A stretch of DNA of 64,000 bases from CAVPJC01 sp963705155 (GCA_963705155.1 CAVPJC010000024.1:62001-126000); one strand, 5' to 3'. Numbered from the stretch's first letter, positions 8,590 to 17,937 are shown. Translations and numbers: made by a program. Notes: a model not told the origin generated them from the sequence alone.

Positions 8590-10647
8590 TGGCCGATCTG
8601 CTTGAAGTGAAAGGGCTGGAGGTTAAGTACCATACCCGCGCTGGCATACTCACTGCCCTGCGCGATATAGACTTCCGTGTACAGCAAGGCGAAATTGTGG
8701 GGGTGGTGGGCGAATCTGGCTGCGGTAAGACCACCATAGCAGGTGCTGTGATGCAGCTCCTGCCGCTCAATGGGCGCATTACCCGCGGCCAGGTATTATT
8801 TACAGAACCAGGATTTGTGCACTGCAAGCCCGGAAGAGCTGCGAAACCTGAGGGGGCGGGATATCTCCATGGTGTTCCAGGACGCAATGACCAGCCTGAA
8901 CCCTGTCTTCAATATCCGCACACAAATGCTGGATATCCTGGCGGCCCACCATCCCGGTATAAACCGGGCAAGTCTGTTGGAAAAAGCCATTGCCATGCTG
9001 GATCGGGTCGGTATACCCGATCCAGCCGAACGGATCAATGATTACCCCCACCAATACTCCGGGGGAATGCGCCAGCGAATCATGATTGCCATGGCGCTCA
9101 TGGCAAACCCATCGCTGTTGATTGCCGATGAGCCGACTTCTGCCCTGGATGTCACCCTTGAAGCCCAGATTTCTGGAATTGATCCATGGTCTGCGCGATG
9201 AGCTCGGCACTGCCATTCTGTATATCTCCCACGACCTGGGGGTTGTGGCCCAATTGTGCGACCGGGTGATTGTCATGTATGCTGGCAATATCGTCGAACA
9301 AGCCATGGGTACAACCATATTCGACCACCCTGAACATCCATACACCCAGGCGCTGCTGGCGGCGCATCCTTCCCATAAACATCACCGGGAGCGCCTGCTC
9401 GCCATCTCGGGACGTGTTCCCAGCCTGAAAGATCTGCCGCCGGGCTGCAAATTTGCCGACCGGTGTGCTTATGTAAAGCCTCTCTGCAACCAGCGCGAAC
9501 CGGTTTACACCACAATGGATGGCGACCACAGCGTGTTGTGCCACCGCCTGACAGAAGAATACGGGGAGGTTCTCGTGAAAGACCCTCTGGATGCAACGAT
9601 TGCGTTGCCGTCCGCAGCGGTGCTTGTCAGGGATGCGTCCCCCGACCAACCCGTTCTGGTAAAAGCCGAGGCTCTCCACATGCACTTTAGAGACCGTGTG
9701 AGCTTACTGGGGCAGTTGACGGGCCAGCGCCCGGGCTATCTTCGTGCCGTGAACGGCATCGATTTGAATATCCGCCGAGGCGAGACGGTAGGGCTGGTCG
9801 GTGAGTTGGGTTCCGGCAAAACCACGCTGGGTAAAACACTCCTGCGCTTGATTTAGTCCAGCGGCGGCCGCATCCTGTTCGAAGGTCAGGACATCACTAC
9901 ACTCAACGATAACGAAGTGCGTCCCATGCGGGCGCGGATGCAGATGATTTTTCAGGACCCCATCTCCAGCTTGAGCCCGCGGATGAAAGTCGTCCGATCT
10001 ACTCATGGAACCATTTCGTATTCAGGGCGTGCATGCCAACCCAAAAGAGAAAGTGCCGCAGCTGCTCGCAATGGTCGGCATGGCCGCCGAACAGGCTGAT
10101 AAATATGCCCATGAGCTCTCCGGGGGCCAGGCACGCCGGGTGGGTATCGCTCGCGCTTTAGCGCTGAACCCGGAATTTATGGTAGCCGACGAGCCTACTT
10201 CCGGGTTGGATGTTTCCGTAGCAGCCAGCCTGCTCAATTTGCTGAAAGATCTGCGCGAGCAGTTGGGGCTGACCTATCTGATCATCACCCACAATCTAAA
10301 TGTGATTGGTTTTATCGCCAACCGGGTGGGTGTGATGTACCTGGGCAGGTTGGTAGAGCTGGGTCCGACGAATGAGATCTTTGAAAACCCCGCTCATCCC
10401 TATACCGAGGCCCTGTTAACCGCCATCTCTGATCCAGACCCACATCAAAAAGAGACGCCCGCCAGCGGCGCAAACTGGTGAATGGCGAGATACCCAGCCC
10501 GCGAACCCGCCTTCCGGATGCCCTTTCCACCCCCGCTGCCGCTATGCAGATCAAAAATGCGCCAGCCAGCAGCCGGAAATGGTCGCAACAAACGCCGGTC
10601 ATCTGACCGCCTGCTTCTATCCGGAGCGCATTGAAATGCGAACATAA
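8589..10647 (+). CDS. Tandem peptide ABC transporter ATPase (DppD-DppF in one reading frame), frameshifted
   Basis: Two ABC ATPase domains follow each other without a stop, about 680 residues in all. Domain 1 has Walker A GESGCGKTT (about residue 41), a signature YSGGMRQRI and Walker B LLIADEPTS. The oligopeptide-transporter C-terminal extension with its Cys motif CKFADRC follows, and the same frame runs on into domain 2 (Walker A GELGSGKTT, signature LSGGQARRV, Walker B MVADEPTSGLDV), ending with a second Cys motif CPFHPRC. Breaks are near 8810, 9170, 9990 and 10495, plus a TAG at 9853-9855, where CAG is expected. A GTG at 9574 after GGGGAGG could start a separate DppF-like protein, so fusion is likely but unproven. 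Confidence 0.75.
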
Positions 10648-10693
10648 AATGGTCGGGAATGAAGGCATAAGCCTTCATCCCCGACCATTTTTT
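10646..10693. terminator. Bidirectional rho-independent terminator
   Basis: A 12-base perfect stem AAAATGGTCGGG (10646-10657) / CCCGACCATTTT (10680-10691) with an inner GAAGGC/GCCTTC stem and a T-run after it. On the other strand the same stem also ends in TTTT. It lies between the convergent ABC operon and serS and would end both. Confidence 0.85.
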
Positions 10694-10709
10694 GTAAGTT
10701 AATTTGTGC

Positions 10710-11984
10710 TTATTCCGGTCGGATCACTTCGATGCCGCCCATCCAGGGGCGCAGCACCTCGGGCACCACGACCGAGCCATCGGCCTGCTGGTTGTTTTCG
10801 AGCACGCCGATCAGCGTGCGCGGCATGCCCAGCCCCGATCCGTTGAGGGTGTGCACCAGGCGGGCGCGCCCGCCTTCTATGGGGCGGTACTTGATATTGG
10901 CGCGGCGGGCCTGGAAATCGGTGACGTTTGAAACCGACGATACTTCCAGCCATTCGCCGCAGCCTGGCGCCCAGACTTCAAAATCGTAGGTGATCGCCGA
11001 ACCAAAGCCGATATCGCCCGTGCAAAGCTGCTTGACGCGGTACGGCAGGCCCAGCGTGGCGCAGGTGGCCTCGGCGTCTGCTGCCATTTTCTCGAATTCG
11101 GCGGGCGAATCCTCGGGCTTGCAGAAGATATACATTTCCACCTTATCGAACTGGTGGCCGCGCTTAATGCCGCGCACATCCCGCCCGGCGCTCATTTTTT
11201 CCCGCCGGAAACAGGGGGTGTAGGCCGTGTAGCGGCGCGGCAGGCTGGCCTCATCCAGAATATCATCCATGTGCAGACCGGTGAGCGGCACCTCGGCGGT
11301 GGGCACCATCCACAGGTCTTCTTCATGATCCTTGTAAAGGTTATCCGCAAACTTGGGGAGCTGCCCGGCGCCGAACAAAACCTGCCCCTTGACCATGAAG
11401 GGCGGGTACTTCTCCAGGTATCCCTGGCGGCTGTGCAGATCCAGCATCCAGGCGATCAGGGCGCGCTGCAGCCGGGCGCCCGCCCCGCTGAGCACGTAGA
11501 AGCGCGAACCGGTGATCTTAACCCCTTGCTCGAAATCGATGATCCCCAGGGATGTGCCGAGATCCCAGTGCGGTTTTGGCTCGAAATCGAATTTGGGCGC
11601 TTCCCCTACCGTGCGCAAAACCACATTTTCGGTTTCATCATGCCCCAGCGGTGTGCTGGGATCGGGGATATTGGGTATCAATGCAGTTGCGTCGTTGAGC
11701 CGGGTATCGACGGAGCGCAGCTCCTCGTCCAGGGCCGCGATGCGGTCGCCCACCGTGCGCATGGCGTCGATTTTGGCCTGGCGTTCAGCCGGGTCTTTCA
11801 TGCGCCCGATTTCTTTGGAGACGGCGTTGCGCTCGGCTTTGAGCGTTTCGGTTTCCTGGATCAGGGCGCGGCGCACCCCGTCCATCGCCAGCACCTGGTC
11901 AACAGGGGCCGGGTCTAACTGGCGCACAGCCATCGAGCGGCGCACAAGATCGGGGTCTTCGCGGATAAGGTTTAGATCAATCAC
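10710..11984 (-). CDS. serS: Seryl-tRNA synthetase
   Basis: A 424-residue class II synthetase that charges tRNA-Ser. The N-terminal coiled-coil arm (about residues 25-105) is rich in Lys/Glu/Arg; motif 2 (CFRREKMSAGRDVRGIKRGHQF) and motif 3 (GSGLGMPRTLIGVLE) are complete. The GTG at 11984 is the start: it follows GGAGGT by six bases and begins the conserved VIDLNLIREDPDLVRRS; an in-frame extension upstream runs into the T-box leader and is not coding. Expression is controlled by the leader described next. Confidence 0.97.
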   Translation of the reverse strand: MIDLNLIREDPDLVRRSMAVRQLDPAPVDQVLAMDGVRRALIQETETLKAERNAVSKEIGRMKDPAERQAKIDAMRTVGDRIAALDEELRSVDTRLNDATALIPNIPDPSTPLGHDETENVVLRTVGEAPKFDFEPKPHWDLGTSLGIIDFEQGVKITGSRFYVLSGAGARLQRALIAWMLDLHSRQGYLEKYPPFMVKGQVLFGAGQLPKFADNLYKDHEEDLWMVPTAEVPLTGLHMDDILDEASLPRRYTAYTPCFRREKMSAGRDVRGIKRGHQFDKVEMYIFCKPEDSPAEFEKMAADAEATCATLGLPYRVKQLCTGDIGFGSAITYDFEVWAPGCGEWLEVSSVSNVTDFQARRANIKYRPIEGGRARLVHTLNGSGLGMPRTLIGVLENNQQADGSVVVPEVLRPWMGGIEVIRPE

Positions 11985-12050
11985 GGCAGCACCTCCACAG
12001 TGGTGTTTCGCTGTCGGCTTTGTGCACATTTGCCAGAAGCAGACAGCACT

Positions 12051-12350
12051 AAAAGAATAAGCCCCTTCGTCATTGCAGGACGAGAGGGGCGCTCGTGGTG
12101 CCACCTGCGTTTGCTGTGTGCAAATGCTTTTGCATTTGTCACAGCCTCAACCACGCGCTAACGGGCGAAACCCGATCTCCCTTACGCTGCTGCCAGGTGT
12201 ACCTGGCAGGCGGCCCTTCGAGAGCAACTGGCCCGGTTTACGGGCCGGCGGAGGGGATTTCAGCGCGCATTCCTGCTGCCTCGCACCACCCGGCAGCTCT
12301 CTGAAAGGCGCAGCGGCTACTCGTCTCCGCGCAGTCTGTTGGATATTGAA
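12051..12350 (-). promoter_or_regulatory. T-box riboswitch of serS
   Basis: A leader of about 300 bases between promoter and serS. The T-box core AGGTGGCACCACG lies at 12094-12106; its TGGC would pair with the GCCA end of tRNA-Ser, whose discriminator base is G. It is followed by a terminator stem (12061-12091; CCCCT...GACGAAGGGG) and a T-rich tail. Upstream, the AGAGAG-type stem I and a GAAATCC segment are present, with TCC at 12255-12257 as the likely Ser specifier codon. Uncharged tRNA-Ser should stabilise the antiterminator and permit serS transcription. Confidence 0.88.
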
Positions 12351-12354
12351 GGGC

Positions 12355-12384
12355 ATTATACCCGATTTATTCCAGATCGTCCAA
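12355..12384 (-). promoter_or_regulatory. serS promoter
   Basis: TTGGAC (12379-12384), 18-base spacer and a perfect TATAAT (12355-12360) on the minus strand, immediately upstream of the T-box leader and downstream of the DUF2721 stop. Confidence 0.7.
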
Positions 12385-12401
12385 ATCCTGTATCTGCAGG
12401 G

Positions 12402-12770
12402 TTAAGCATCAATGGATACTTGCAGCTCGCGCAGGGAAAGCGCCAGCGAGACCAGCAGCAGCACCAGGCTGATCCCGAATATCCACTTCCCCAGGAGAAC
12501 CTGTCCGGCAAATAGTGCGATCATGGTCAGCACGCAGCCAAGGAAGCTGGCGACACCGCAAATCTGCATGTTACGGATGATGACAATTCTATAGCGCAGG
12601 TTAGCCAGCTGGCCTTTGATCTTAGGGTCGTGCTGGGTACGGTAGCGGGCATAAAGCTCACGGATCAGCGACGCCAGGGTCAGAAAGCGGTTGGTGTAGG
12701 CCAGCAGGAGCAGCGAGATCGCCGGAAACAAGAGCGCCGGGGTGGTCAGTGACAGGTCCATATCATTCAC
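12402..12770 (-). CDS. DUF2721 membrane protein
   Basis: A 122-residue protein with three hydrophobic helices. The segment LLAYTNRFLTLASLIRELYARY, followed by RYRIVIIRNMQICGVASFLGCVLTM in pieces, is the DUF2721 signature. Function is unknown. Its ATG at 12770 overlaps the end of lysS (stop at 12763) by eight bases, so it is translated from the lysS message. Confidence 0.85.
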   Translation of the reverse strand: MNDMDLSLTTPALLFPAISLLLLAYTNRFLTLASLIRELYARYRTQHDPKIKGQLANLRYRIVIIRNMQICGVASFLGCVLTMIALFAGQVLLGKWIFGISLVLLLVSLALSLRELQVSIDA

Positions 12771-14280
12771 GTTCGCGCAGGTGGGGGAATAAAATCACTT
12801 CGCGGATATTCTGGCTGCCTGTGAAGAGCATGGCCAGCCGGTCGATGCCCATGCCAAACCCGCCGTTGGGGGGCATGCCGTAACGCATGGCACGCAGGTA
12901 ATCCTCATCCATCGGGTGGCGTTCTTCGTCTTCGGCTTTATAATCGCGGCCCATCTCCAGGAAGCGGGCTTCCTGATCCAGAGGATCGTTCAGTTCGGTG
13001 AAGGCGTTGCACAGCTCAAAACCGGCCACAAAACCCTCAAAACGCTCCACCAATTGCGGGTTGCCCGACATGCTTTTAGCCAGCGGGGAGATATCGCGCG
13101 GGTAATTGTAAATGAAGGCCGGTTGGATCAGGCTGGGCTCCAGGTAATCGCCCAACAGGGCGTCCACCAGTTTCCCGCGCGGCGCCTCGGGCGCCACCTG
13201 CATGCCGCGGCGTTTCATTTCTGCCCCGAGCACTTCAGCAGTCGGGAAGTCATTGATATCAATCCCGGTTACATTGATCAAACCCTGGCGCATCTCGATC
13301 CTTGGCCAGGGACGATCCAGGTTGATCTCCTGTCCATTGTAGGTGATGGTGCGTTTGCCCAGCACTCGATCAGCCACGTGGATCACCATTTCTTCGGTCA
13401 AATTCATCACCTGCTCGTAATCGGCGTAAGCCCAGTAAAACTCGAGCATGGTGAACTCGGGGTTATGGGTGCGATCCACGCCTTCGTTGCGAAAGTCGCG
13501 CCCGATCTCGTAAACCCGTTCCAGGCCGCCCACCAACAAGCGTTTGAGGTAAAGCTCAAAAGAAATCCGCAGGTACAGGTCTTGTTTGAGCTGGTTGTGG
13601 TGGGTGATGAAAGGCCGGGCTGCCGCGCCGCCGTAAATCGGCTGCAGCACGGGCGTTTCAACCTCGATAAAATCTCTGGCATCCAGGAACTCGCGCAGAG
13701 AACGCACCACTGCAGCGCGCGTGCGAAAGATCTGGCGCACATCCGGGTTGATCGCCAGGTCGGCATAGCGCTGGCGATAGCGTGTCTCAGGGTCGGTGAA
13801 GGTGGCATGGCGCACCACCTGCCCATCCACAACCTCGTCTTTGGCGGCCGGCAGCGGTGTAACCGATTTTGCCAGCAGTTTGTACTCGCTGACGCGCAGA
13901 GAAATCTCACCGGTGCGGGTGCGGAACATCTCGCCGTTCGCCTGCACGAAGTCACCCAGGTCCAGCTCCCGGGCAAACAGGTCCAGCGCTTCCTGGCCCA
14001 CATCGTTGGCGCGCAGGAAGAGCTGGAGGCGGGCGTAGCCGTCTTCAATGTGCGCAAAGACAATCTTGCCCATCGGGCGCATCGAGCGCAAACGCCCCAC
14101 CAGGGTAACCGTCACTGCTTCGGAGGAGGCATCTGCCTCAGCGGCTTCAAAGGCCTGGATTGCCTGAGCGTTGTTGTGTGTGCGTTTGGCCCGGGTGGGA
14201 TATGGCTCAATCCCCTGGGCGCGCAGGCGCTCGAGTTTCTCAAGGCGTATTTTTTCGAGGTTTGTGTAGGTTTCTGACAT
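12763..14280 (-). CDS. lysS: Lysyl-tRNA synthetase, class II
   Basis: A 505-residue enzyme that charges tRNA-Lys. The OB-fold anticodon-binding domain covers about residues 57-150 (VTLVGRLRSMRPMGKIVFAHI); the catalytic core has motif 2 (RNEGVDRTHNPEFTMLEFY) and motif 3 (GFGMGIDRLAMLFT). The ATG at 14280 is favoured: it has a GGAAG site and starts MSETYTNLEKIR; a longer in-frame reading has no support. The gene follows greA with a hairpin between them and shares its message with the DUF2721 gene. Confidence 0.97.
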   Translation of the reverse strand: MSETYTNLEKIRLEKLERLRAQGIEPYPTRAKRTHNNAQAIQAFEAAEADASSEAVTVTLVGRLRSMRPMGKIVFAHIEDGYARLQLFLRANDVGQEALDLFARELDLGDFVQANGEMFRTRTGEISLRVSEYKLLAKSVTPLPAAKDEVVDGQVVRHATFTDPETRYRQRYADLAINPDVRQIFRTRAAVVRSLREFLDARDFIEVETPVLQPIYGGAAARPFITHHNQLKQDLYLRISFELYLKRLLVGGLERVYEIGRDFRNEGVDRTHNPEFTMLEFYWAYADYEQVMNLTEEMVIHVADRVLGKRTITYNGQEINLDRPWPRIEMRQGLINVTGIDINDFPTAEVLGAEMKRRGMQVAPEAPRGKLVDALLGDYLEPSLIQPAFIYNYPRDISPLAKSMSGNPQLVERFEGFVAGFELCNAFTELNDPLDQEARFLEMGRDYKAEDEERHPMDEDYLRAMRYGMPPNGGFGMGIDRLAMLFTGSQNIREVILFPHLRERE

Positions 14281-14311
14281 AATTTCACTTCCATTCCGGC
14301 TTAATTTAAGC

Positions 14312-14343
14312 AAAAACCCCGCGCAAGATTGGCCTGCGCGGGG
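14312..14343 (-). terminator. Intrinsic terminator after greA
   Basis: On the minus strand CCCCGCGCA pairs perfectly with TGCGCGGGG (arms 14335-14343 and 14317-14325) and is followed by five Ts. It sits between greA and lysS, so it either ends greA or attenuates read-through into lysS. Confidence 0.75.
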
Positions 14344-14363
14344 CTAATAGACCAGCCCCAGAT

Positions 14364-14825
14364 CTAGCCCACCTTTAAGATCGTTACATTGAAAGAACCG
14401 CCCGGGGCATCCACGCGCACTTTATCACCGGTGCGGTGATCCATCAATGCACGCCCCAGCGGGGATTCGTTGGATATGCGCCCGTTGCGAGGATTTGCTT
14501 CCGCCGGTCCGACGATGGTATATACCTCTGGCTCGTTATCGCCTTCCTGAATGGTCACTTTGGCGCCCACCTGGGCAACATCCATATGGCCTGTCTCTTC
14601 AATCACGCGGGCGTTGGCCAGTAAAATCTCCAACTCCTGAATGCGACCTTCCACAAAGGCCTGCTCGTTTTTGGCAGCTTCGTATTCCGCATCTTCGATC
14701 AACTCGCCGCCTTCCATGGCTTCATGGAGGCGTTGAGCGACTTCCAGGCGCTTGACAGTTCTGAGGTGGTCCAGTTCTTCCTGCAGTTTCTGGTAGCCCT
14801 CTCGGGTCAAGAAAGAAGGAGGCAT
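14364..14825 (-). CDS. greA: Transcription elongation factor GreA
   Basis: A 153-residue GreA: it binds the RNA polymerase secondary channel and stimulates cleavage of backtracked transcripts. The N-terminal coiled coil (residues 1-75) carries the acidic tip EDAEYEAAKNEQAFVEGRI, with the Asp/Glu pair needed for cleavage. The C-terminal FKBP-like domain ends with the usual NESPLGRALMDHRTGDKVRV segment. Full length. No coding gene lies between its start and the PIG-L gene at 15000; this gap shows no clear signal. Confidence 0.96.
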   Translation of the reverse strand: MPPSFLTREGYQKLQEELDHLRTVKRLEVAQRLHEAMEGGELIEDAEYEAAKNEQAFVEGRIQELEILLANARVIEETGHMDVAQVGAKVTIQEGDNEPEVYTIVGPAEANPRNGRISNESPLGRALMDHRTGDKVRVDAPGGSFNVTILKVG

Positions 14826-14999
14826 GTTTTTTTACCTATCTCAAGATAAAATTAGATTGATCACCCCAACCGAGCGATCTCAAACGAGGCACACAGCTAT
14901 TCAAAACGATTAGCGGCGCTGGGAAGTGTTACCTTCCTGCGTCGCCGCGCCGTGATTTTAGCACAGATAGGGGTGGAACGCAAGATTAGAACGCTAATT

Positions 15000-15737
15000 C
15001 TACTCTGGCGGCGCCTGCCACAGGCGCACCACGGGGGGAACACCCGCATAAGCCCGGATGGCGCCGTTCATAGACTGCCAATCGGGCCAGAAAGAGCTGA
15101 TTTGCGAGCGATGCGCCGCCACACTGCTCACCCAGGCCTGCAGACCCGCCGGTGTAAGCTCAAAAATATTCTCTCGCCAGCCGGCCTTCTGCATTCCGGT
15201 CAGATGGTCTGGAAAGCGCAGCACATAGGGGTAATCGGCGTAATACCACAGGGGCAAGCCCAGCAGCCCGGCAGCGGCGTGTGTCAGACGGTGGTCAACG
15301 TGCCCCCCGAGAGACAGCGGGCAGACCAGCCGCGCTCCGGCAGGCAAATTCCGGGCGATCTCATCTGCCAGCCAGCGCACCAGGCCGGATTCGTCCGCAT
15401 GGATTGGCCCGAAGATGGCAGCTTCCGAGGCATACAGCGCTTCGCCTTCCGAATTCTTGCGGTAGATGCAGTCGGGCAGGGGCAGATGGCGCAGGCGGGC
15501 TCCCAGGATCGCGGCCGAAGCGGCGTCTTCGGCGCGGCGTTGAGCAGCCGTCATTTCGGTTATTTCCCAGCGGGCATGCAGCTCGATGGCAAAGGGTGAA
15601 AACCGCCCGGGCGGCGGATCGCCTGAGCAGATCGTCCAGATATCCACCGCAAGACCGGCTTGCGCCTGCTCCCACACCAGGCCGCCGCAGGATAGAGCCA
15701 CATCATCCATGTGGGGAGAGAGGTAGATCCACGCCAT
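15000..15737 (-). CDS. PIG-L (LmbE-like) family deacetylase
   Basis: A 245-residue zinc-dependent N-deacetylase-like protein. Metal-binding motif HMDDVALSCGG is at residues 9-19, and a second ligand region is GHVDHRLTH near residue 144. This family removes N-acetyl groups from GlcNAc-type sugars or related conjugates; the substrate here is not evident. The gene adjoins the end of the toxin array and is clean, without frameshifts. Confidence 0.85.
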   Translation of the reverse strand: MAWIYLSPHMDDVALSCGGLVWEQAQAGLAVDIWTICSGDPPPGRFSPFAIELHARWEITEMTAAQRRAEDAASAAILGARLRHLPLPDCIYRKNSEGEALYASEAAIFGPIHADESGLVRWLADEIARNLPAGARLVCPLSLGGHVDHRLTHAAAGLLGLPLWYYADYPYVLRFPDHLTGMQKAGWRENIFELTPAGLQAWVSSVAAHRSQISSFWPDWQSMNGAIRAYAGVPPVVRLWQAPPE

Positions 15738-15782
15738 GTGCCCATTTTTACCACAATCTTCGCCCTACAGGAGAAGTAGCTT

Positions 15783-16285
15783 TTACGGGAGTAGCAAAAA
15801 GAGCAGGCAGATGAAATCTTTGACATGGGCGGGATAACTGTCATTATCCAAGACACCAAAGAGATCGTAGTATTTTGTGTTTGACCGTGTGGAAGACTGG
15901 CGTATAAATTCTTTGGCTTCTTGAGCGAGCAAACCTCGTGGGGTATTAATGTCTACAGGTATGTGCTGCCCAGCTGAACTAAGCTGAAAACAGTCATTAT
16001 GCACCAGCCACTGCCCCTGACCCACAAAGAACGTGTGCGCTCGGGCAACGCTGAGATTATACATGCGCTGCGGGCGCAGGGCAACGGAGATGGCCGTTAA
16101 CATCCCGTTGCCGGTGTGAGCCCGGCTGATTTTTGCCCCCACCCACAGATCTTGCGCCAGCACCCAGCCATAGCCTTCCATATAAAACGGGTGTTCGGCG
16201 GTCGTTTAAATTTTTCGCCGTCAATGGTCGGATCGACGTTCAGCAGGTCAAAGTGCGAAATGGTGGCGGTGACTTACCTATTCTT
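15783..16285 (-). CDS. Orphan RHS cassette A: Hint C-terminal half plus toxin tail, frameshifted
   Basis: A displaced polymorphic-toxin tip. It begins with the second half of a Hint (intein-like) domain: ISHFDLLNVDPTIDGEKF, then after a one-base shift near 16204 the EHPFY block, LWVGAKISRAHTGNG, PQRMYNLSVARAHTFFVG and the terminal GQWLVHN. The Hint domain releases the toxin by self-cleavage in this class. After it comes a tail of about 60 residues (QHIPVDINTPRGLLAQEAKEF) with no recognised fold, ending in a hydrophobic stretch; it is shorter than usual and may be truncated. No immunity gene follows before the PIG-L gene. No start codon or signal is evident, which is normal for orphan tips. 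Confidence 0.65.
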
Positions 16286-16316
16286 GTTTCTGAATTTATT
16301 GATGTCTGATTGCGCT

Positions 16317-16859
16317 TTACCAATCCAGAAAACCGCCATCACGATGCCATTTCAACGCTTCTTTGCCAATGTAATCATGCACGCCCTTGGCTCGCTTGAG
16401 ATTACCCCTCAACCATTGAGCTAATTCGTTGTACCAGTTTTCAAATTCTTCTCCTTTATAGATAAATTCTACTCCATCGGTAGCATACATATCTGCCCAT
16501 AACCTGCCCTGTCTCAAGTGGCTTAATTTGTTTATATCTGATCGAGTGTATTCAATTAGTGGAATATTTCCCAGTGAGCCCACAAAATATGCAACTTCTG
16601 TTTCCTCTGTTCCAGACTGAAGGTTTATTCTCTTACGTTCACCTTGACTAATCTGAAGGTATTCGATGGGATAGGCAGTATTTCAAAAATAGTAATAAAA
16701 GGTTTGAGATTGCATTACCGACTGGACATTATAGAATTCAGGGGTAGGATTTCTAAAAGAACCCGCTTTGATGATTCTTATTTTTGGATTGCGTAAAACA
16801 TATCCCAAGAAGTTGGCTTCGTCTTCTGGAAGCATATAGAATCTGACTTGTTTACCCAT
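16317..16859 (-). CDS. Probable immunity protein of cassette B, with in-frame TGA
   Basis: A 180-residue cytosolic protein starting at ATG 16859, 18 bases after the stop of toxin tail B, where an immunity gene is expected. The opening MGKQVRFYMLPEDEANFLGY and the C-terminal half (RQGRLWADMY, GEEFENWYNELAQWLRGNL) suggest a complete soluble protein. Codon 59 (16683-16685) is TGA within YYYF-TGA-NTAYP; a Trp codon fits there, so a G-to-A change is the simplest cause. No named immunity family was recognised; the role rests on position. Confidence 0.6.
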
Positions 16860-16876
16860 AACTACACCTTAAGATA

Positions 16877-17312
16877 TCACTTATAGGGTACAAAAGTTAT
16901 CGGCACCCGATGATATTGTTTGCTATAGCTCAATATATCGTGTATTGCGGCGAGTTCTCTGGAAACCGGTAAACCAGTCTGGGTACTGACTCCAACCTGA
17001 AAAAATTCTACAGGCTCTTTTGTAGGGTTCAATATCGCCACATCTACAAAGCGCTTTGATTTTTCTCCACCCGGTGTAGGTACATTGAACTCCCTTTTGG
17101 CTGTAAAGCCATCACCATACATCGCGGTTACCCAATTTTGATCCGCAAGTTTGTTAACTTCAGCTTGATGAGCGGGGCCACCCAATTTGCCGTTCGGGCT
17201 TGGGCTTGCAATTTTTGGGCACTGGTTATGCACCAGCCACTGGCCTTGGCCCACAAAGAATGTGTGCGCCTGGGCGACAGTCGGATTATACATGCGCTGC
17301 GGGCGCAGGGCT
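16877..17312 (-). CDS. Orphan RHS cassette B: Hint remnant plus nuclease-like toxin tail
   Basis: The shortest Hint remnant of the array, beginning at the PQRMYN block (17312) and reading AQAHTFFVGQGQWLVHN into a 110-residue toxin. The tail contains RFVDVAILN followed by VEFFQVG, an Asp then (E/Q)x(K/G)-like pattern resembling the core strands of PD-(D/E)xK (restriction-endonuclease-like) toxins; this is an inference. The tail ends at TAA/TAG near 16877 and the putative immunity gene starts 18 bases on. There is no independent start with a ribosome site, so it is probably silent unless recombined onto a full RHS gene. Confidence 0.65.
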
Positions 17313-17341
17313 CAATGTGATGTTTAGAAGTGCGTCTGTTT

Positions 17342-17937
17342 CTATGCGCACTCAAAATCAACGACTATACTTAGCGCTGAACAATTCGGGCACACTCCGA
17401 CGACGGTGAACCACGAGAAGAACTCTTGTTCACTTTCTGTAAATGCGGGTTCATCGAATAGATCGATCGGATACTCTAACCGTACATAAATATCCAAAAT
17501 GTGTTTTTTACAGTTCAAGCATTTACAAAATACTCACTCTATTGTTCCGAATTTTTTGGTTGTGCTTTCATCTTCGATAAGACCCTCCATTCGAGAGACC
17601 TCAGCGTTATATCCGTGTTGCGATGGTATAAAAAGCAATGATTTTTTTTCACAGGAAGTGCATTTTAAATAATTTTATCTGCAACTACTAAACTTTTGAT
17701 GTAAAAAATCTTTTTAGTGATCAATTCCGCAATAACAATATGTGTGATACCCCCACATGAACAATTAAGCTTAAATACGATGTTCGGGGTTTCAAGTAAA
17801 CCATCTGGATAACTTCCTGTAAATCCATGGCCATCAAACTCAAGTCCGCTGAGAGATGCAGGCTGCAGGATAAATTCATTTAGGCAGTTGGCTGGATTTT
17901 TCTGGTAATATTCGACCTGCTGCTTAAGTGACTTCAT
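17342..17937 (-). CDS. Probable immunity protein of cassette C, Cys-rich, frameshifted
   Basis: Starts at ATG 17937 (MKSLKQQVEYYQKNP) after toxin tail C. One base is out of frame near 17665; joined, the protein has about 197 residues. It carries four closely spaced Cys pairs (NCSCG, KCTSCEKK, CKCLNCKK, VCPNCS), suggesting two zinc-ribbon-like knuckles. Within the second part an in-frame TGA (17534-17536) interrupts TIE-TGA-VFCKC. Together these suggest a decayed gene or poor sequence. Role is inferred only from its place in the array. Confidence 0.5.

Noticed and set aside
5160..10500. Programmed frameshifting in the transporter genes
   Set aside because: Breaks are numerous, differ in direction and lack slippery heptamers, so errors or decay are more likely.
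11985..12104. N-terminal extension of SerS by 40 codons
   Set aside because: It lies within the T-box terminator and antiterminator; homology and the GGAGGT site place the start at GTG 11984.
12916..14277. Open frame of 453 codons on the plus strand opposite lysS
   Set aside because: It mirrors the lysS codons, lacks a ribosome site and resembles no family; GC-rich coding DNA commonly leaves such antisense frames.
16683..16685. Selenocysteine at the TGA of immunity B
   Set aside because: No Cys-based redox motif surrounds it, and a Trp fits the context.
16683..17536. Recoding of TGA as Trp in this organism
   Set aside because: TGA ends many genes normally, including ATGA overlaps at 2071, 32667 and 43714; the two Trp-like sites are better explained by mutation or errors.
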